Assembly: GCA_004519485.1 (NCBI GenBank)
Contig: CP038117.1
Coordinates: forward strand, 682,001-746,000
Length of the DNA: 64,000 bases
From: Nannochloropsis oceanica
Taxonomy: Eukaryota > Sar > Eustigmatophyceae > Eustigmatales > Monodopsidaceae
Reading direction: 5' to 3'
Below are positions 1-11,848 of the stretch, piece after piece; within the stretch, counting starts at the first letter, position 1; every line of letters begins with the position of its first letter. The position numbers were made by a program, and so were the translations under genes. Under the pieces are notes generated by a model that saw only the letters and a program-made list of their open reading frames with translations, searched no databases and was not told the DNA's origin.

Positions 1-1
1 C

Positions 2-2053
2 TTGAGGGCTGTACATGCGAATTGTCAAACCAATCCTGATTCCCCCCGGGCGCAACAGCTGGGTTATATGGCCCTGAAGCTTGTGAAGGGACAAGATGAT
101 GAGGAGGCGCTGGGTTTCTTGAAGAGATGGGTGCGGCTCGACCCAACGGCGGATGAGGCGGTTGGAGGGGTGGTGCATGCGTTTCGACGGCAGCTGCTTC
201 GCTCCTATGTGCGTAGTACTATCACGACATTTACTCCTCGTCCTTTTCCTTTTTCTTCTTTATTTTCTTTATCGCCTTCGCCAACTCCTTCATCTTCACC
301 TTCTTCAATGTCCGTTCTGTGTGAATATTTCTTTGGGTGTAGCGTCTTCCGACAGTTTCACGCCTTATTGTCTCGTTCGGTCTATCCATCTCTAACAGGC
401 GCCCAAGCGGCACTCTTACACCTCAATCCTCACTCTCACTCTTCCTCTCTCTCTCCCACACATACACACACATTCATTCATTCATAGCGAGATCCCACTA
501 CTCCCGTCCTCATCAGTCGAGCCCGGCTGGTTCGCGCCCTGGTCGATCGCCTATTAACCCTTCTCCCACCCTCCTCCTCCTCCTTCTCCTCCTCTTCCTC
601 TGCGTCCACCCTCCATCTCCACCTCAAGTACTTCCGGTGGCTTGCGATGTACTTAGGCCCCGTACCAGAGAAGCAGAGGGAAGAGGAGGAGGAGGAGGAG
701 GAGAAGGATGAACCGAGGGAGGAAGGGGTGGAGGAAACAAACGACAACTTGACCCGCCCGTGGAAAACTGTATTATCATCGATTGATTGGTTCCAGCGGG
801 CAAATGTCCAGGGAGTGCTAGCTGGGAGGTATGAGGCATGGAGTCCTGCTTGTCGCGGTCTAGAGGAAAGTGCCTCCTTGGACTTGTTCGAGCCCATGGG
901 GGTTCGAGGAGAGAGACAGGGAGGGAGGGAGGACGCGTTTCTGTATAACTGGTATGAGATTTTGAAAGAGGAGGCAGCGGAGGAGGAGAGTGGGTCGGAG
1001 GGGAGGAAAAGGACGAGGCAAAAGAGGACGGAGAGGGATGCGCTCTGGGCAGCTGTCAAGTATTCGCGCACTGGTTTGCATGATCAGCGAGAGAACGAAG
1101 AGGACGAGAACGAGGAGGGGGAGCACGGGAGGGCGGAAGGGCATGGAGCCAATTACCGCCACGATTATGACGACGAAGACACCGAGAGCGAGGATGAGGA
1201 TGATACAGGGGGCCCAATATTCCTCCAACACGGAAAGGACGATGCGGATGACCTCCTCCTCGAAACAGTTTGCGGTCGAACCGACGACAAAGACAACGAT
1301 CCTCCCCTTCCGCCAGCAGCAGCAGCGGAAGAGCCCCTCCTCCCTCCCTCCCTACGTCAAGGCCTCCTTCTCCTCACCTACAAAGCAGTGGTCGCCGCCC
1401 ACTTTATGGGTCCCCAGAACCCGTACACCATCTTCGCCGTCCGTTCCTTGTGGGAAAAAACACAAGGAGGCCCTCTTCTTGGCAAACGCACTGCCGCCCC
1501 TCCTGCCCTCGCACCCCACTTCGGCCACTGGCTTCTCTTTTCCAAGCTCCGAGGTGTGTTTGGGATTGATGTACGTGCATCGTTGTTGCTGAGTGATGGT
1601 TACATCTTGGCTATGAATCAAGTGCAGGTGCCACCGCACCTCTCCCTCTTACCGATGGAGGAAGGCCGAGCAAGAGAAGGACCCCTTAATTTGGGCTTGG
1701 CGGAGGCGGCATGCGGTTGGCCATTGCCTGCGCTTCATCCACCGCGTGTGTTACCTCCTGCTGCTGCAGCAGCAGGAGCAGGGGAAGCGGTGGATGGGAT
1801 GGTGTTTCGTCCTCGGCCTTTGCCGATGGCGACGGCGAGAGCCTCTCAGGTGCTGATTCGAAGGGCATTCAGTAAGGCAAAGAGGGATCGGGAGCAAAAG
1901 AGGGAAGAGAAGGAGGGGAAAGAGAAACGGCAAAAATGTAAAAGGGGGAGTGGAGGTGGTAATGGGCAGAAGGAGGCGGCTGAGAAGGAGGAGAACGAAG
2001 AGGAGGAGGAGGAGGAGAATGCATGTGAGATAGGTATGAAGGATGTTGATTGA
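2..2053 (+). CDS. Unrecognised protein, 3' part only (5' end outside window)
   Basis: Two exons can be joined in frame: 2-208 and 488-2053. The intron runs 209-487, with donor GTGCGT after a Tyr codon and a C/T-rich acceptor ending TTCATAG. Exon 1 holds a helical, TPR-like stretch (residues about 1-65 of the visible part, with an LGYMALKLVKG...EEALGFLKRW pattern). Exon 2 continues helical (LVRALVDRLLTLL, then HLKYFRWLAMYLG), then alternates acidic low-complexity blocks with hydrophobic helices, and ends in a Lys/Glu-rich tail. The stop is TGA at 2051-2053. The family is not recognised; TPR-like scaffold is only a guess. The open frame across the splice makes the gene itself fairly certain, and its start lies upstream of the window. 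Confidence 0.6.
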
Positions 2054-2698
2054 GAAAAATGAAGATTTAACAAGGATGGAGATAGAGCTTTGAATGCCTT
2101 GGTTCATAAAAGGAAAAAAAGTTTGTACAAGAGTGGCCCTGGAAAATGTGCACATATGCAAGACACTACTATGAATCCCGTGTGGTCCATCCGTGCTCTG
2201 AGTTGGGATTTTCCTCTCGCTTCGCTGTTTCTTTTCTCTCTTTGATGACTTTTATTCCCATTTACTATGCACACATGCACATGTTTTGTTAACCTTAACT
2301 CCTCCTTCTCTTGTTCTTACTCGCTCTTGACCCCATCTCCAATTCACAGACACACCCCTTCGTTACTCTTTTTCCCTCCTTCCCTCTTTCTCGTACGCAC
2401 TTGACTGCTTCTCCAAGAATAATGGTGCCCCTGCCGCCACCCTTAGGAAAGGTCGCGTAGGTCGAACTGCGTGTGCAGTGTTAATAGGGGAATAGAAGAG
2501 AGTATGGTAAGTGATATTTTATGTCAGCATTGACAGAAGAATACGGAGAGAGTGTCTCACATGTGATAAGCATGTCGAACGTGCCCTTCGATGAAAACGA
2601 AACAACCTTCCTACCTTTCCCTATTACTTTACCGACCCCCTCTCTCCTTCCCCCCTTTTCCCCCTTCCCCGCCTTCCCCCCGTGTATGCGGTACGCAC

Positions 2699-2923
2699 AT
2701 CGTCCCCAAAGTTGTTGTAAAAGTCCTTGTGCACCAGCTTTTCCCCGGCTGGCTGGTGGCCCTCGCCAAGCGTTATGTCCATGCCGCCGTCTTGGTCAAG
2801 AAAGGAGCGGCTATTATGCCACCGGTCTCCGCCCAGTCGTTTGTCCCCACCGAACTTGTCCGCCCCTCGTTCCCGCTGCCGCCCACCTTCACGGTGGGAT
2901 GGGTGATCATTCTGACTCCACAT
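2699..2923 (-). CDS. Possible COP9 signalosome subunit 9 / small acidic protein-like exon
   Basis: On the minus strand an ATG at 2921-2923 opens a frame whose last part reads FLDQDGG...GEKLVHKDFYNNFGDD. This resembles the CSN9/CSNAP core, in which a D-E-x-G-G stretch is followed by E-K-x-V-H-x-D-F-F-N-D-F and an acidic end. A GTGCGT donor follows the second Asp at 2699. I could not find the expected acidic last exon downstream, so the 3' end is unresolved; without splicing the frame runs to 2624 as a basic tail. The plus strand is also open here (2591-2989) but resembles nothing I know. If real, the gene is head-to-head with CMC2. Confidence 0.3.
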
Positions 2924-3461
2924 AATGCTGGCAGCTGGTTCGAGGCGCCTGTGGACAGGATTCAGGAGGGGCGTGGAAGAAATGTTTGAGTGCGGACGCG
3001 AATGTTAGAAAGGAACGTCGCGGTTCAAGGTTGAGAATGGTACCCGAGCTCTTGTGTCTGTGGCTGTGCTGTATCGATGTGTGCGTAATGAAAATGGCCT
3101 CAGGCAAGACAAGATGGGACGTAGAACGAAGCAGGCCGGTATGAGACCGCCGGCGACGGATATACACACTACGTGCTTTGCATAACCCCAACCACGCTCT
3201 CGCACAGCTTCACCCACGATCTACAGACATTCTTTTAAGGTGTGGCACCGCCCTAAATCCTTGGAAAGCTTCAGTGCCCTCATAATTCGACCACCGCCGT
3301 CGCCTTATCTCGGCTTCGCTCCCCGGCCGTCATACCGTCATCGCCTCAAGAGTCCTTCCCTCTAGAGCTCATATCACGCTGACTCACGTCTAGGCCGTTC
3401 TTTCTGTAGCACATAGTAGCACAACAGCGAACATTCACGGCCACTGTCTCCCAAAAGCAAC
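2924..3461. other. Intergenic, upstream of CMC2
   Basis: No supported gene. Short open frames on the minus strand (about 70-94 codons) have no recognisable features. The stretch would serve as a shared upstream region for CMC2 (plus) and the putative CSN9-like exon (minus). No clear TATA element seen. Confidence 0.4.
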
Positions 3462-4207
3462 ATGCACCCGCCGCTTCATCGGCCACATCCTGACTGTCAG
3501 CACGTAAGTTTGTTTCCGTTTGTACATGGGGAGGAAGGCAAATGTTTAATCAGTACCCACCCGTAAAGTGGAGAAGAGAAGGGGAAGAGAGGTTGGGGCG
3601 AGCTATTGAGAACGCAGGGAGAAAGGAACGCAAATCCATTTGACTCGTGTGCTGTCAGAACGAAAACCCCGTCCTTTGGCAACCTCCCCTCCCCAAGGCG
3701 TGCTTTCGTCCCAGCCCCCCCCTCAAGCAGACCGCACCCTTCACATTGTGAATGAAAGCATTGAAGCATGCGTGCAGCAAAGTACCTGATTTTCATTGTA
3801 ATCCTCACTGTCCTCATGCAGGTGATTGACGCTCTGCTTTCGTGCCACCGTCAGCATCCCTTGGCCAAGTTTTGGGGGGCGTGCAACGAGGAGAAGTGGG
3901 CATTGGACAAATGCTTTCGGGTACGTACTTCAGCCAAGACACCTTTGTAAGAGTTTTGACATAAACTGGAAAGTTCGCAATGCATCATACCTGCGTGATG
4001 GGGTTCTTCGCGTTTTTGACCTCTTACATTGTTTTTCCCCCTCTCATCTCCTCGTCTTTCACACAATCCCATTCCTCGATAATTAAGGTGGAGAAGGAAG
4101 ACCGCCGGAAGCAGAATTTTGCGAAGGCCCCTCGCGATGATGGGGCATGGTCCAAGATTGTGGCACAAAAAGAAGCGCAAGTGCAGGCAGAGAAGGAAAG
4201 CCAATGA
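3462..4207 (+). CDS. CMC2: COX assembly mitochondrial protein CMC2 homologue
   Basis: Three exons, 3462-3503, 3822-3920 and 4088-4207, give about 86 residues, close to the usual 79. The protein starts MHPPLH, as in the family (MHPxL), and exon 2 carries the four-cysteine core: Cys-x12-Cys, then Cys-x9-Cys, ending LDKCFR. The spacing matches human CMC2. CMC2 is a small twin-cysteine protein imported into the mitochondrial intermembrane space that acts in cytochrome c oxidase biogenesis. Donors are GTAAGT and GTACGT; acceptors CATGCAG and AATTAAG. The third exon is a charged helix (KEAQVQAEKESQ) ending in TGA. Every splice junction preserves frame at codon boundaries. Confidence 0.88.
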
Positions 4208-4854
4208 CTGGTAGGAACGGAATCACGCGGACGGCAAGTCTATTATATAAAGCTTGGACGACTGGACTCAAACAATTGTACATATTTTGAAAGAGAAACC
4301 TTAGTTTAAAAAGAAGGAAATAATTCATGTCTTGCGCTCATTTTTTTTATTTTTTTTAATTTTACAACGCGGGCGTCGCGGTTTTGACCGTTCACTCCCT
4401 TATTGTCTTGCCTTGCTTGCTGGTACACACATTTGTGCGTGCGCCAGTCTCTTGGATGTGCCTTATCACCACCAAGAAACCTTGAACACGCTGCTTTTTG
4501 GGCGCTTTGCCCGAGAGCAATGCTTGTGATGACGAGACAACTTCCATCAATGAATGAACAACGGCAATACGTCACTAGGTCATCGCTGTCTATGCCGGCC
4601 CCGCGCCTTCCCATCCTGCCTTGCCTACCCCAGTCTGTGATCACCCACATTCCTAACATCACACCATCAGACTGACCATCTCCGTAACTATTTTTTCAAA
4701 AATCTACCTGTGAAGGCCTCTCGTGTTGGTTTACCCGCAAGCATTTTAACAAAGCAAGCCAAGGCAATCATCATCCCGTTCCAGCGCGGCGGCTTCCTTG
4801 GGACGTACTTGTGAAGTAGGAGGGAGGAGGAGGAATCCCCTGACCACAGCAGCC
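4208..4854. other. Intergenic between CMC2 and the PI 4-kinase
   Basis: Presumed CMC2 3' UTR (T-rich tract near 4342-4362) and PI4K promoter. No gene seen; a 118-codon minus-strand frame at 4306-4662 lacks any recognisable motif. Confidence 0.4.
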
Positions 4855-7800
4855 ATGTTTGTCGTCCCTGCCATCCTTTCCGTCACATTGGACATCTCAC
4901 AGGTCATTTTCTACTTCCGGGAGGGCGAGCTGTTCCTGAAGGAGCGGGGCCAGCCATGGGCTCACCTGCTCGATGTCTCGGCGAGTAACTTTGACTTGGT
5001 GAGCACACGTGCATGGGAGAAAGAGAGATGGGGGGGAAAGAGAGGGACGGGAAGAGAGGGAGGGTGGACGGCGAACTGACCAAATGTGGAAGATAATTCG
5101 GGAACAGACAGGGTGAAGAGGAGGCGGAGGAAAGTGGGTGGCCATGGTATTATGGCAACATGCACAAGCATTGTCCCTCTTTCTCCTTCTTTGTCAGCTT
5201 GTTCTTTTGATTTTACGCGCTCATTTCGTCCCTCCCTTCTTTCGGTTTCTCCCACAGGCCGCCCTCGCCCTCCTACGCATCCTTTTCCTTGCTCCCTACG
5301 TTCATAGCTACATCCACCGTCGTCGCCTTGTCTACACTTTCCTACCCTGGGCCTGGGAAGCGAGCAACATGGCGGTGATCACTGCTCGGCTCGTCTTCCT
5401 TCTGTCCTCCCTCGTCAGCTTTGATCCTGAATATGTCTTGGTCCTCTTGTCTTTTTTGTCGGTCATGTTGCAAGCCATTTGCTTGGAGCACCTGCGTTCG
5501 TCCGCCCCGAGGGAGAAGAGGATTTTCTTGGCTGGGGCTTTGAATCGCGTGGATGCTTCCACGCGGCTGTTGGACTGTCATCATCAGCATGCCAGTAATG
5601 ATGATGCTGCTGTGTGTGCTGGTGGTAGTCGTGCTGGGAGAAGGAGTGGAGGAGGAGGGGGAGGGGGAGGAGGAGGATCGGCGGGTGAGCTGTATGATGG
5701 GCACCAGCAAGATGTGGATTTGATTGCCACGATCACGGCCAAGATGAAGGTAGATGATGAGGGAGGGAGGAATTTCCATTTGGTATTTTGGTCCCTTGAT
5801 GAATACATCTTGCTCCCTTTCGAACTGTATTTTTTCTTACATCTCCCTCCTTCCTTCCCTTCCTCCCATCCTCCCTCTCTTATTTTCCTCACACCAGCGC
5901 ACCAAGGCGTACTGGACGGAGAAGACAGAGGCCCTCCGCGTGCTGTGGCATGACCTGAGCCGGCCGAACAAGGAGGAGGAGGGGCGCTCGCCCTTCAACC
6001 TCCTCCTGCGCCTCTTGACCTACGAGGACGTCCTGGGGGAGCTCGACGAGGCGTTTGCGCGGGAGCCCGCGAGCATCGAGTTTTACATCCCTCAGCTCGC
6101 GACCTTCCTGCTCTACGGAGCCTTCTGGTCCAGCGGTAGCTTGCAGGCCTTCCTTCTGGACAAGAGTGGGAGGAGCGCCATGTTCGCGCACCGGTTGTAC
6201 TGGTTCTTGAAGGCCAGCTGCTTGGACGGCTCGGGGATCAATTCGGAGGGACGGAGGCAGGTGCTGGCGTTAATGGAGGACGTGAAGGCGAGGGGTCAGA
6301 GGGCGGCGAGGAGGCTGGAGGAGGGACGCACAGTGCAGGAGGCGCAGCAGTTGAGGCGCAAGGGGGGGACGAGGAGTAGGGAGAGTTATTTTGGAGAAGG
6401 AGGGAGGACATCGTCGGGAAGTACGACGACCAGGAGCACGAGGAGCTTTGGAGGGGGGGCAGGGGAGGGAGGGAGGGACAGAGGGTTCATTCGAGATGAT
6501 GGTGTGAGTGCCTATGTAGATGTTGGTCGGCTGCAGGATGGGGCAGCAGCAGCATCTACAGCAGACACTCCCAGGAAATCAACCCCCTCCAAGGCACAGC
6601 ACTTCAGTAGCCCCCACTCCCCTTCCTCCCCCCCACCCACCACCTCCAACCCCTCCTCCCGTCCCTCCTCTCTCTCCGCCAGCGGACGTTTTCCGTTGGA
6701 TCTCGGTGCCTTCCACAACCGCCAAAGCGGCAGCAGCCTCCTCCACGAGCCTCCCGATCTTTTCAGCGTCCTCCCTCGCTTCCTCGACGCTTTGGTCGAC
6801 GTCTCCAGGGAGTTAATGGCCGTGTCGAGGGACAAGAGGAACAGCACCCTCCGTGCAGGCCTCTCTGAAATCGGCAGGTCCTATCTCCCCTCCAACCTGG
6901 TGTACATGCCCGTGGGCAACCCCTACCACCGCGTGTGGCGCCTCCATGCCGCCGAGTCCTTCGCCTTCTCCACCAAGGAGCGGGTGCCTTGCTTGGTCTG
7001 CCTGGAGGTGATCGATTACGCGCCTCCTCCTCGAGGGGAGGAGGAAGGAAGGGAGGGAGGGAGGGGCGCAGGGAGGAAATGGTGGAAGCAGATGATTGAG
7101 GGGGTGGGAGAGGGTTTGCCGAAGATATCACACACGTTCAAATTTGGGGATAAAGAGTGGACGTTGAAGATCGGGGAGAAAGGGGAGGGAGGGAAAGAGG
7201 GAGGTAAGGAGCGAGGGAGAGAGGAAGAGGAGGGGGGGGGGGGGAATGGGGAGATGGAAGATGACGAAAGGCGACTTCTCTCTCTTCCACCAGCAGCAGC
7301 ATCGCCGCCGCCGCCCCTGCCCTCGTCGTCGCCGCCGCTGCAGCCGCTGCAACCCTTGTCGTCGTCCTCCTCCTCCGCGGCCTCAGTGGATGTGGGAGAA
7401 GGAGAGAGGGAATGCATTCGATCTCCTGTCTCCTCTTCAGGAGGAGTGGGATTGATGAGGCGAATGAGCTCCTCTTTGGGTCTGGCGACAATAGACGGCA
7501 GTGGCGTGGGAGGGATGGGGCAGTGGGCAAGTACCGAGGAGGAAGAAGGGAGGAAAGGAGGGAGGGAGGGCAGCGAGCACGTGCTGTTGAATGTGAGCCA
7601 GCTGAAGCAGCAGCAGCAGCAGCCGCAGCAGCAGGAGGCGGTGGTGACACCGCGGGATGAGGAGGAAGGAGATGGGGCGAGTGGGGTGAGGGAAGAGAAG
7701 GTGGACGCCGGTGCGGGAGGAGGATCAACTTTAAGCGATCACTACGGCACCTTCGCCCCTCACACCTCTCCCGATGGCTCAAGGCACGAGAACCCACTGC

Positions 7801-8969
7801 AGTGGCTGGACGAGAAGGAGGGAGAGGGGGAGAAGGAGACGAGCATCATTCTGGCCGCCGCCTCCACTTCAACAGCAGCAGCCGCAACAGCAGCAGCAAC
7901 TTCAGGAGGGACTCGGAGCACCACTCACCCACCGGTCATTCCTCCCACCAGCCGCTCCAAAAACATCCGCAGCAGCACCAGCAGTAGTAGCGCTACCATC
8001 ACTTCCGTAGCTACATCAACTGCTACTGCTGCTGCTACAGCTGCTGCTTCCGTTGCCATCATGTCCCCGGCCACGGCTGCGGCGCAAGCGCCTGTTATTT
8101 TTAAAGAGAGGTGGGAACAGAAGGAGGCCCGTATTCGCCAACGGAGCCAGATTGGGCACTTGCCCGGGTGGAGGCTGGTGCCTGTGATCGTCAAGAGTAA
8201 TGACGATCTCCGACAGGAGCAGTTTGCGAGTCAGCTGTTGCACCAGATCGCGCAGGTGTTGCGGCATGCGGAGGTGCCCGTGTGGTTGCGGCCGTACGAT
8301 ATCATCGCGACGACCTTTGATGGGGGGTTGATTGAAGCGATCCCGGACACGGTGTCCTTGGATGCGTTGAGGAGGAATGACCCGAATTATACGACTCTGC
8401 CTGATTTTTTCGAGCGGTTTTGGGGGAGAGGGGAGGGGGGAGGTGAGGGGTTGGGAAAGGCGAGGCAGTGCTTTATGGAAAGTTTGGCTGCTTATTCCAT
8501 CGTCTGTTTTTTGTTGCAGGTGAAGGACAGGCACAATGGGAATATTTTGTTGGATGCGGAGGGGCACATCATCCATATTGACTTCGGATTTCTGCTGGCG
8601 AGCAGCCCGGGAAATGTTAATTTTGAACGGGCGCCGTTTAAGCTGACGGCGGAGATGGTCGATGTCCTGGGGGGACCTAGGTCTGCTTTGTTCAAGAGGT
8701 TTCGGGAGCTGTGTGTCAAGGCCTACTTGGAGTTGAGGCGGCAGAGGCATAAGATTATTTTGCTTGTGGAGATGGTGGTGAGTGGGAATGAAAATTTGCC
8801 ATGTTTTGGGGGGCGGCCCGAGGCGGCGGTCGAGGCCCTCAGGCAAAGGTTCCAACCGGAGTTGAATGACCGGGCTTGCTCGGATTATGTGAATGGTTTG
8901 ATCGATAACAGTGTGGGCAGCTGGTCCACGCGTTGGTACGATGTGTATCAACGGGCGTTTGTACTGTAG
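4855..8969 (+). CDS. PI4KB: Phosphatidylinositol 4-kinase, type III beta (PIK1-like)
   Basis: Exons 4855-4998, 5258-5749 and 5898-8969 join at codon boundaries to give about 1235 residues. The C-terminal lipid kinase domain (about 943-1235) carries KSNDDLRQEQF, the catalytic loop KDRHNGNIL and the metal-binding IDFGF. YSIVCFLLQVKDRHNG and EGHIIHIDFGF are typical of PI4K-beta/Pik1 rather than alpha. The enzyme makes PI4P from phosphatidylinositol, classically at the Golgi. The N-terminal half contains a helical segment (WTEKTEALRVLWHDLSRPN) like the lipid-kinase unique helical domain. Between the two (about 415-930) is a long Ser/Gly/Ala/Gln-rich insert that is probably disordered. Start chosen at the ATG of MFVVPAIL after a GCAGCC context; both introns have good GT/AG ends. 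Confidence 0.9.
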
Positions 8970-8972
8970 CCT

Positions 8973-8992
8973 GGGAGGGAGGGAGGGAGGGA
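8973..8992 (+). repeat. GGGA tract, candidate G-quadruplex in the PI4K 3' UTR
   Basis: Five GGG runs separated by single A residues start four bases after the PI4K stop codon. In the RNA this could fold as a G-quadruplex. Function is inferred only. Confidence 0.5.
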
Positions 8993-9713
8993 GAGTTTGA
9001 GGATGTTTGTAGTTGCCTGTTGAAAGAAAAGATGGGCTCCTGCAGTAAAAGTGATTGGCCCGACAGAGCCTGTACGTCTGGTGGCGCTTTAGTATATATC
9101 TTAGTGTGTGTACAAAGAAATTCAACAAAAGAAAAAGGCGTTCAAAGAGCAAGTGGCATCCACCATCATACGGCCTCTCATTCAACCGGCTGAGATACCG
9201 CCATTTCTGAGAAGAGATTGCGGGTCATATCCAAGCCTTTGCATTGCACATTTCTAGGCACCTCATTTTCTTTTCAAGTCAGTTGTGCACAGGTTACATT
9301 TGCCCATGTTCGGTCTGCAAGTGAAAAGCGTGACTTGTACCGCTATTTTCTAGCTAATGCTGAAGAGGAAGACAGCATGAGGTTGTTAGCAAACAAGTGG
9401 TTGGAATCATAAAAATAAGGAGGGAGGGTACTTCAAATCGCATTCCCCGTGAGCACTTGATTGTCACGCGTAACATTTCGTATGTATTTCATGAATGAAT
9501 GTGTGAAAAAGAATTTGTTCTTTTTGTTATATTCTTCCTCTTCCCTTGCTTTACTCTTCTACCTCTGCAATCCGTCTAGATGACTTTATTTTTGATCCTT
9601 CAATGTCTCGGCATGTGTTTCGCCTCCTTTACTATCCATCCCACCACCTCTCCCTCTTTCTCCCCAACGTCTACTCTAAACCTATATACACATATCCTCC
9701 CTCGCAATCTCCA
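8993..9713. other. Convergent 3' intergenic region
   Basis: Lies between the stops of PI4K (plus) and MRPL34 (minus). Presumably the two 3' UTRs. No gene or RNA recognised; open frames are under 90 codons. Confidence 0.4.
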
Positions 9714-10601
9714 TTAAACTGCCATTCGCGTACGATTCTTCGCTCGTCGTCGCGCAAGAATTTTCCGTCCGTCCCTGTTTTTAAGACGACTCAAAAAGCC
9801 ATGGGCTCGCTTACGCCTGAGCAAACTAGGTTGATATGTCCGTTTAATGAGCTGCATGGCCTCTCCACCCGTGCTGTCCGTTGTAATCTCCTCTTCCAGC
9901 ACCATGGTGGGGGGGGATGAGGCGGGTGCTATTTTTGTTTTGGGGGGAGGCGGATATGGTGAGCTTGTGAACTCTCAGATTTATTACGTCGCAGTTTAAA
10001 TCTGGGCAACGTATAGGTAACAACAAGCAAATGAGTCCGTCACAGCTCTGGGCATAATTTAGCCCTGCCTTCTCCCATCTCCTCAGTGCCACCCCTCCAA
10101 GCCTTTTCACTTACCAATACGTGCACCATCGATCATAGGGTCCGGTTTCTCTTCTCGCGACCACACGAAGCCCAACGGCGCGGCTTGCTGCTGGATGTGA
10201 AGCTTCTCCATGGCCTCGTCAACGTTGAAGACGCGGAGGTCGAAGAAGGGCCCCGTCGTATTATTAGATTCCAGGGTGATGCTCCCGCTACTGGCTTCAT
10301 CGCACGCCCTACCTGAGGGAGGGGAGGCGGGCGTGGAGGACGACGACGACGGGGAGGAAGAGGAGGAGTGTGGGAATTTGCCCGAAGATGATGAGGACGA
10401 GGATGAGGACGAGGACATGGCGGACGACTGATGTTGGCCGGAGCACGTTAAAGCAGCGGCACAAGGGAACGAGGGCGTCACATGTTGCCTGGCGGCACGG
10501 CACGCCACACCCGCCACTAGCCGCGACGTGGAAACCAAGGCACGCCGGGCCATGCCAGCACCGAAGGGCATCATTGCGTTTATAACACTGTGTTGTGTCA
10601 T
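9714..10601 (-). CDS. MRPL34: Mitochondrial large-subunit ribosomal protein bL34m
   Basis: Two exons on the minus strand, 10601-10115 and 9928-9714, joined in phase 1 (donor GTAAGT, acceptor AAAAATAG). The last 42 residues are bL34 itself: KRTYQPS, then [10 protein letters not shown], then [16 protein letters not shown], matching the bacterial KRTFQPS...HGF...GR.VLARRRAKGR pattern. The protein is about 233 residues, so it has a roughly 190-residue N-terminal extension. This starts with an arginine-rich amphipathic presequence ([15 protein letters not shown], an internal Met that may be the true start), a Ser-rich linker, and a folded-looking segment ([18 protein letters not shown]). bL34 sits near the exit region of the large subunit. 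A mitochondrial rather than plastid site is inferred from the presequence. Confidence 0.85.
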
Positions 10602-11055
10602 GAGTGCGGGAATGTGGTGCGTGACTTGTCAAGCAATAACGAGGAAGCACCCGCATCACGGGAGCGATGATCTCAATCATCATTCAGTAAAAAGTTACAC
10701 GGCAGACTCGGCGGACAAACGAGATAGGACGTTATTAAGTCTTTCGAAGGCCTGGGCGAGTCCCGCTGTCGCGTCATGTCTCTCTGATGGTCTGCAAAGA
10801 GCTACGGCTTCGTAATCCAGGTGAGGCCGTGCATGGCTGGATAAAAGGGTGGGCAACAACGCGTGGACACGCAAGACAACACCGACGCCAAAATTGTGAA
10901 GGTCGCCAATCATTGCTGATCGCCCTCTGTCGTCAGTCAGCCGTGCCCCCTCACACATACGCATCCAAACCCAGACCCACAGACAGCCGAGTACGTACGC
11001 GAGCCTCACTGCCACGCCTACCGCTATTATAGCAGCAAGAGCACATTGCTTTGAC
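10602..11055. other. Divergent promoter region, MRPL34 / riboflavin kinase
   Basis: 454 bp between the two start codons. Nothing else recognised. Overlapping open frames on both strands lack family motifs. Confidence 0.4.
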
Positions 11056-11848
11056 ATGTCCTCCGAAACGGCCCCAGCACCAATATATGGCGAAGGTGGA
11101 GGAAAAGGGGAAGGAGGCGGGGGAGAGGAGGTCGACGCCGCAAAGCTTCAGGCACTCGACCTCCCGCTGCTCCTCACGGCAACTGTGGTCAAGGGCTTTG
11201 GAAGGGGAAGCAAACTGCTAGGGATCCCGACAGGTAAATACAAATTTCCTAAAATTCAAGGTTTCGCCTGTTTTCTGTGTGCCATCATCCTCTTTCACGC
11301 AATTTCCCCTCCTTGTTTCGGCATTCTTCCAAACACAGCTAACTTGGACATGGAACAAGTAGGAGCCATGGTAGACTACTGGCCTAACGGCATCTATTTT
11401 GGTTTCGTCTTTCTGCGAGACCAAATCTACAAAGCCGTGGCCAGCATCGGCACCAACCCCTACTTCAAAAACAGTCAGAAGGTACGCTCGAGGGAGTGTC
11501 AGACGTTTGACTCGTCGGTTTCGAAGCTGTGCCTTACTTTAAGACACTACATACATTTATCATTAACCACATTTCTGTACCCACTTTTCTTCCTCCCTTA
11601 CAACACATATCCCTACACAGACAGTCGAACCTCACCTCCTGTATGAGTTTCCGGACGACTTTTATGGAGAGGAGCTTAAATTTCTTGTTTGTGGGTACGT
11701 GCGTCCTGAAGCTTCCTTTCCTTCGCTTGATGAGCTGGTGAAGGCCATTCGCAATGACATTGCCTTTGCAAGAGCGGCGTTGGAGGAGCCGGAGTGGAAG
11801 AAGTTTTCGAGTAATAATTTGGGATGGACTAAGAGTGTGGCATGTTGA
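11056..11848 (+). CDS. RFK: Riboflavin kinase (ATP:riboflavin 5'-phosphotransferase)
   Basis: Exons 11056-11233, 11339-11481 and 11621-11848 give about 182 residues, with exons 1/2 joined in phase 1 and 2/3 in phase 0. Family motifs occur in order: VVKGFGRGSKLLGIPTANL (nucleotide/Mg-binding GxPTAN), YWPNGIYFGF (PNGIY), the substrate-side SIGTNPYF...VEPHLLYEF, and EELKFLVCGYVRPE. The enzyme converts riboflavin to FMN. This is a stand-alone kinase as in animals and fungi, not the bacterial bifunctional RibF and not the plant HAD-fused form. The first 30 residues are Gly/Glu-rich; no clear organelle signal. Stop TGA at 11846-11848, 240 bp from the stop of the convergent LON-domain gene. Confidence 0.93.

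Noticed and set aside
2591-2989. 132-codon plus-strand ORF
   Set aside because: No recognisable domain, and the minus strand of the same stretch gives a better match (CSN9-like).
7138-7797. 219-codon minus-strand ORF rich in Pro, Arg and Ala
   Set aside because: Mirror of the low-complexity insert of PI4K; no family features.
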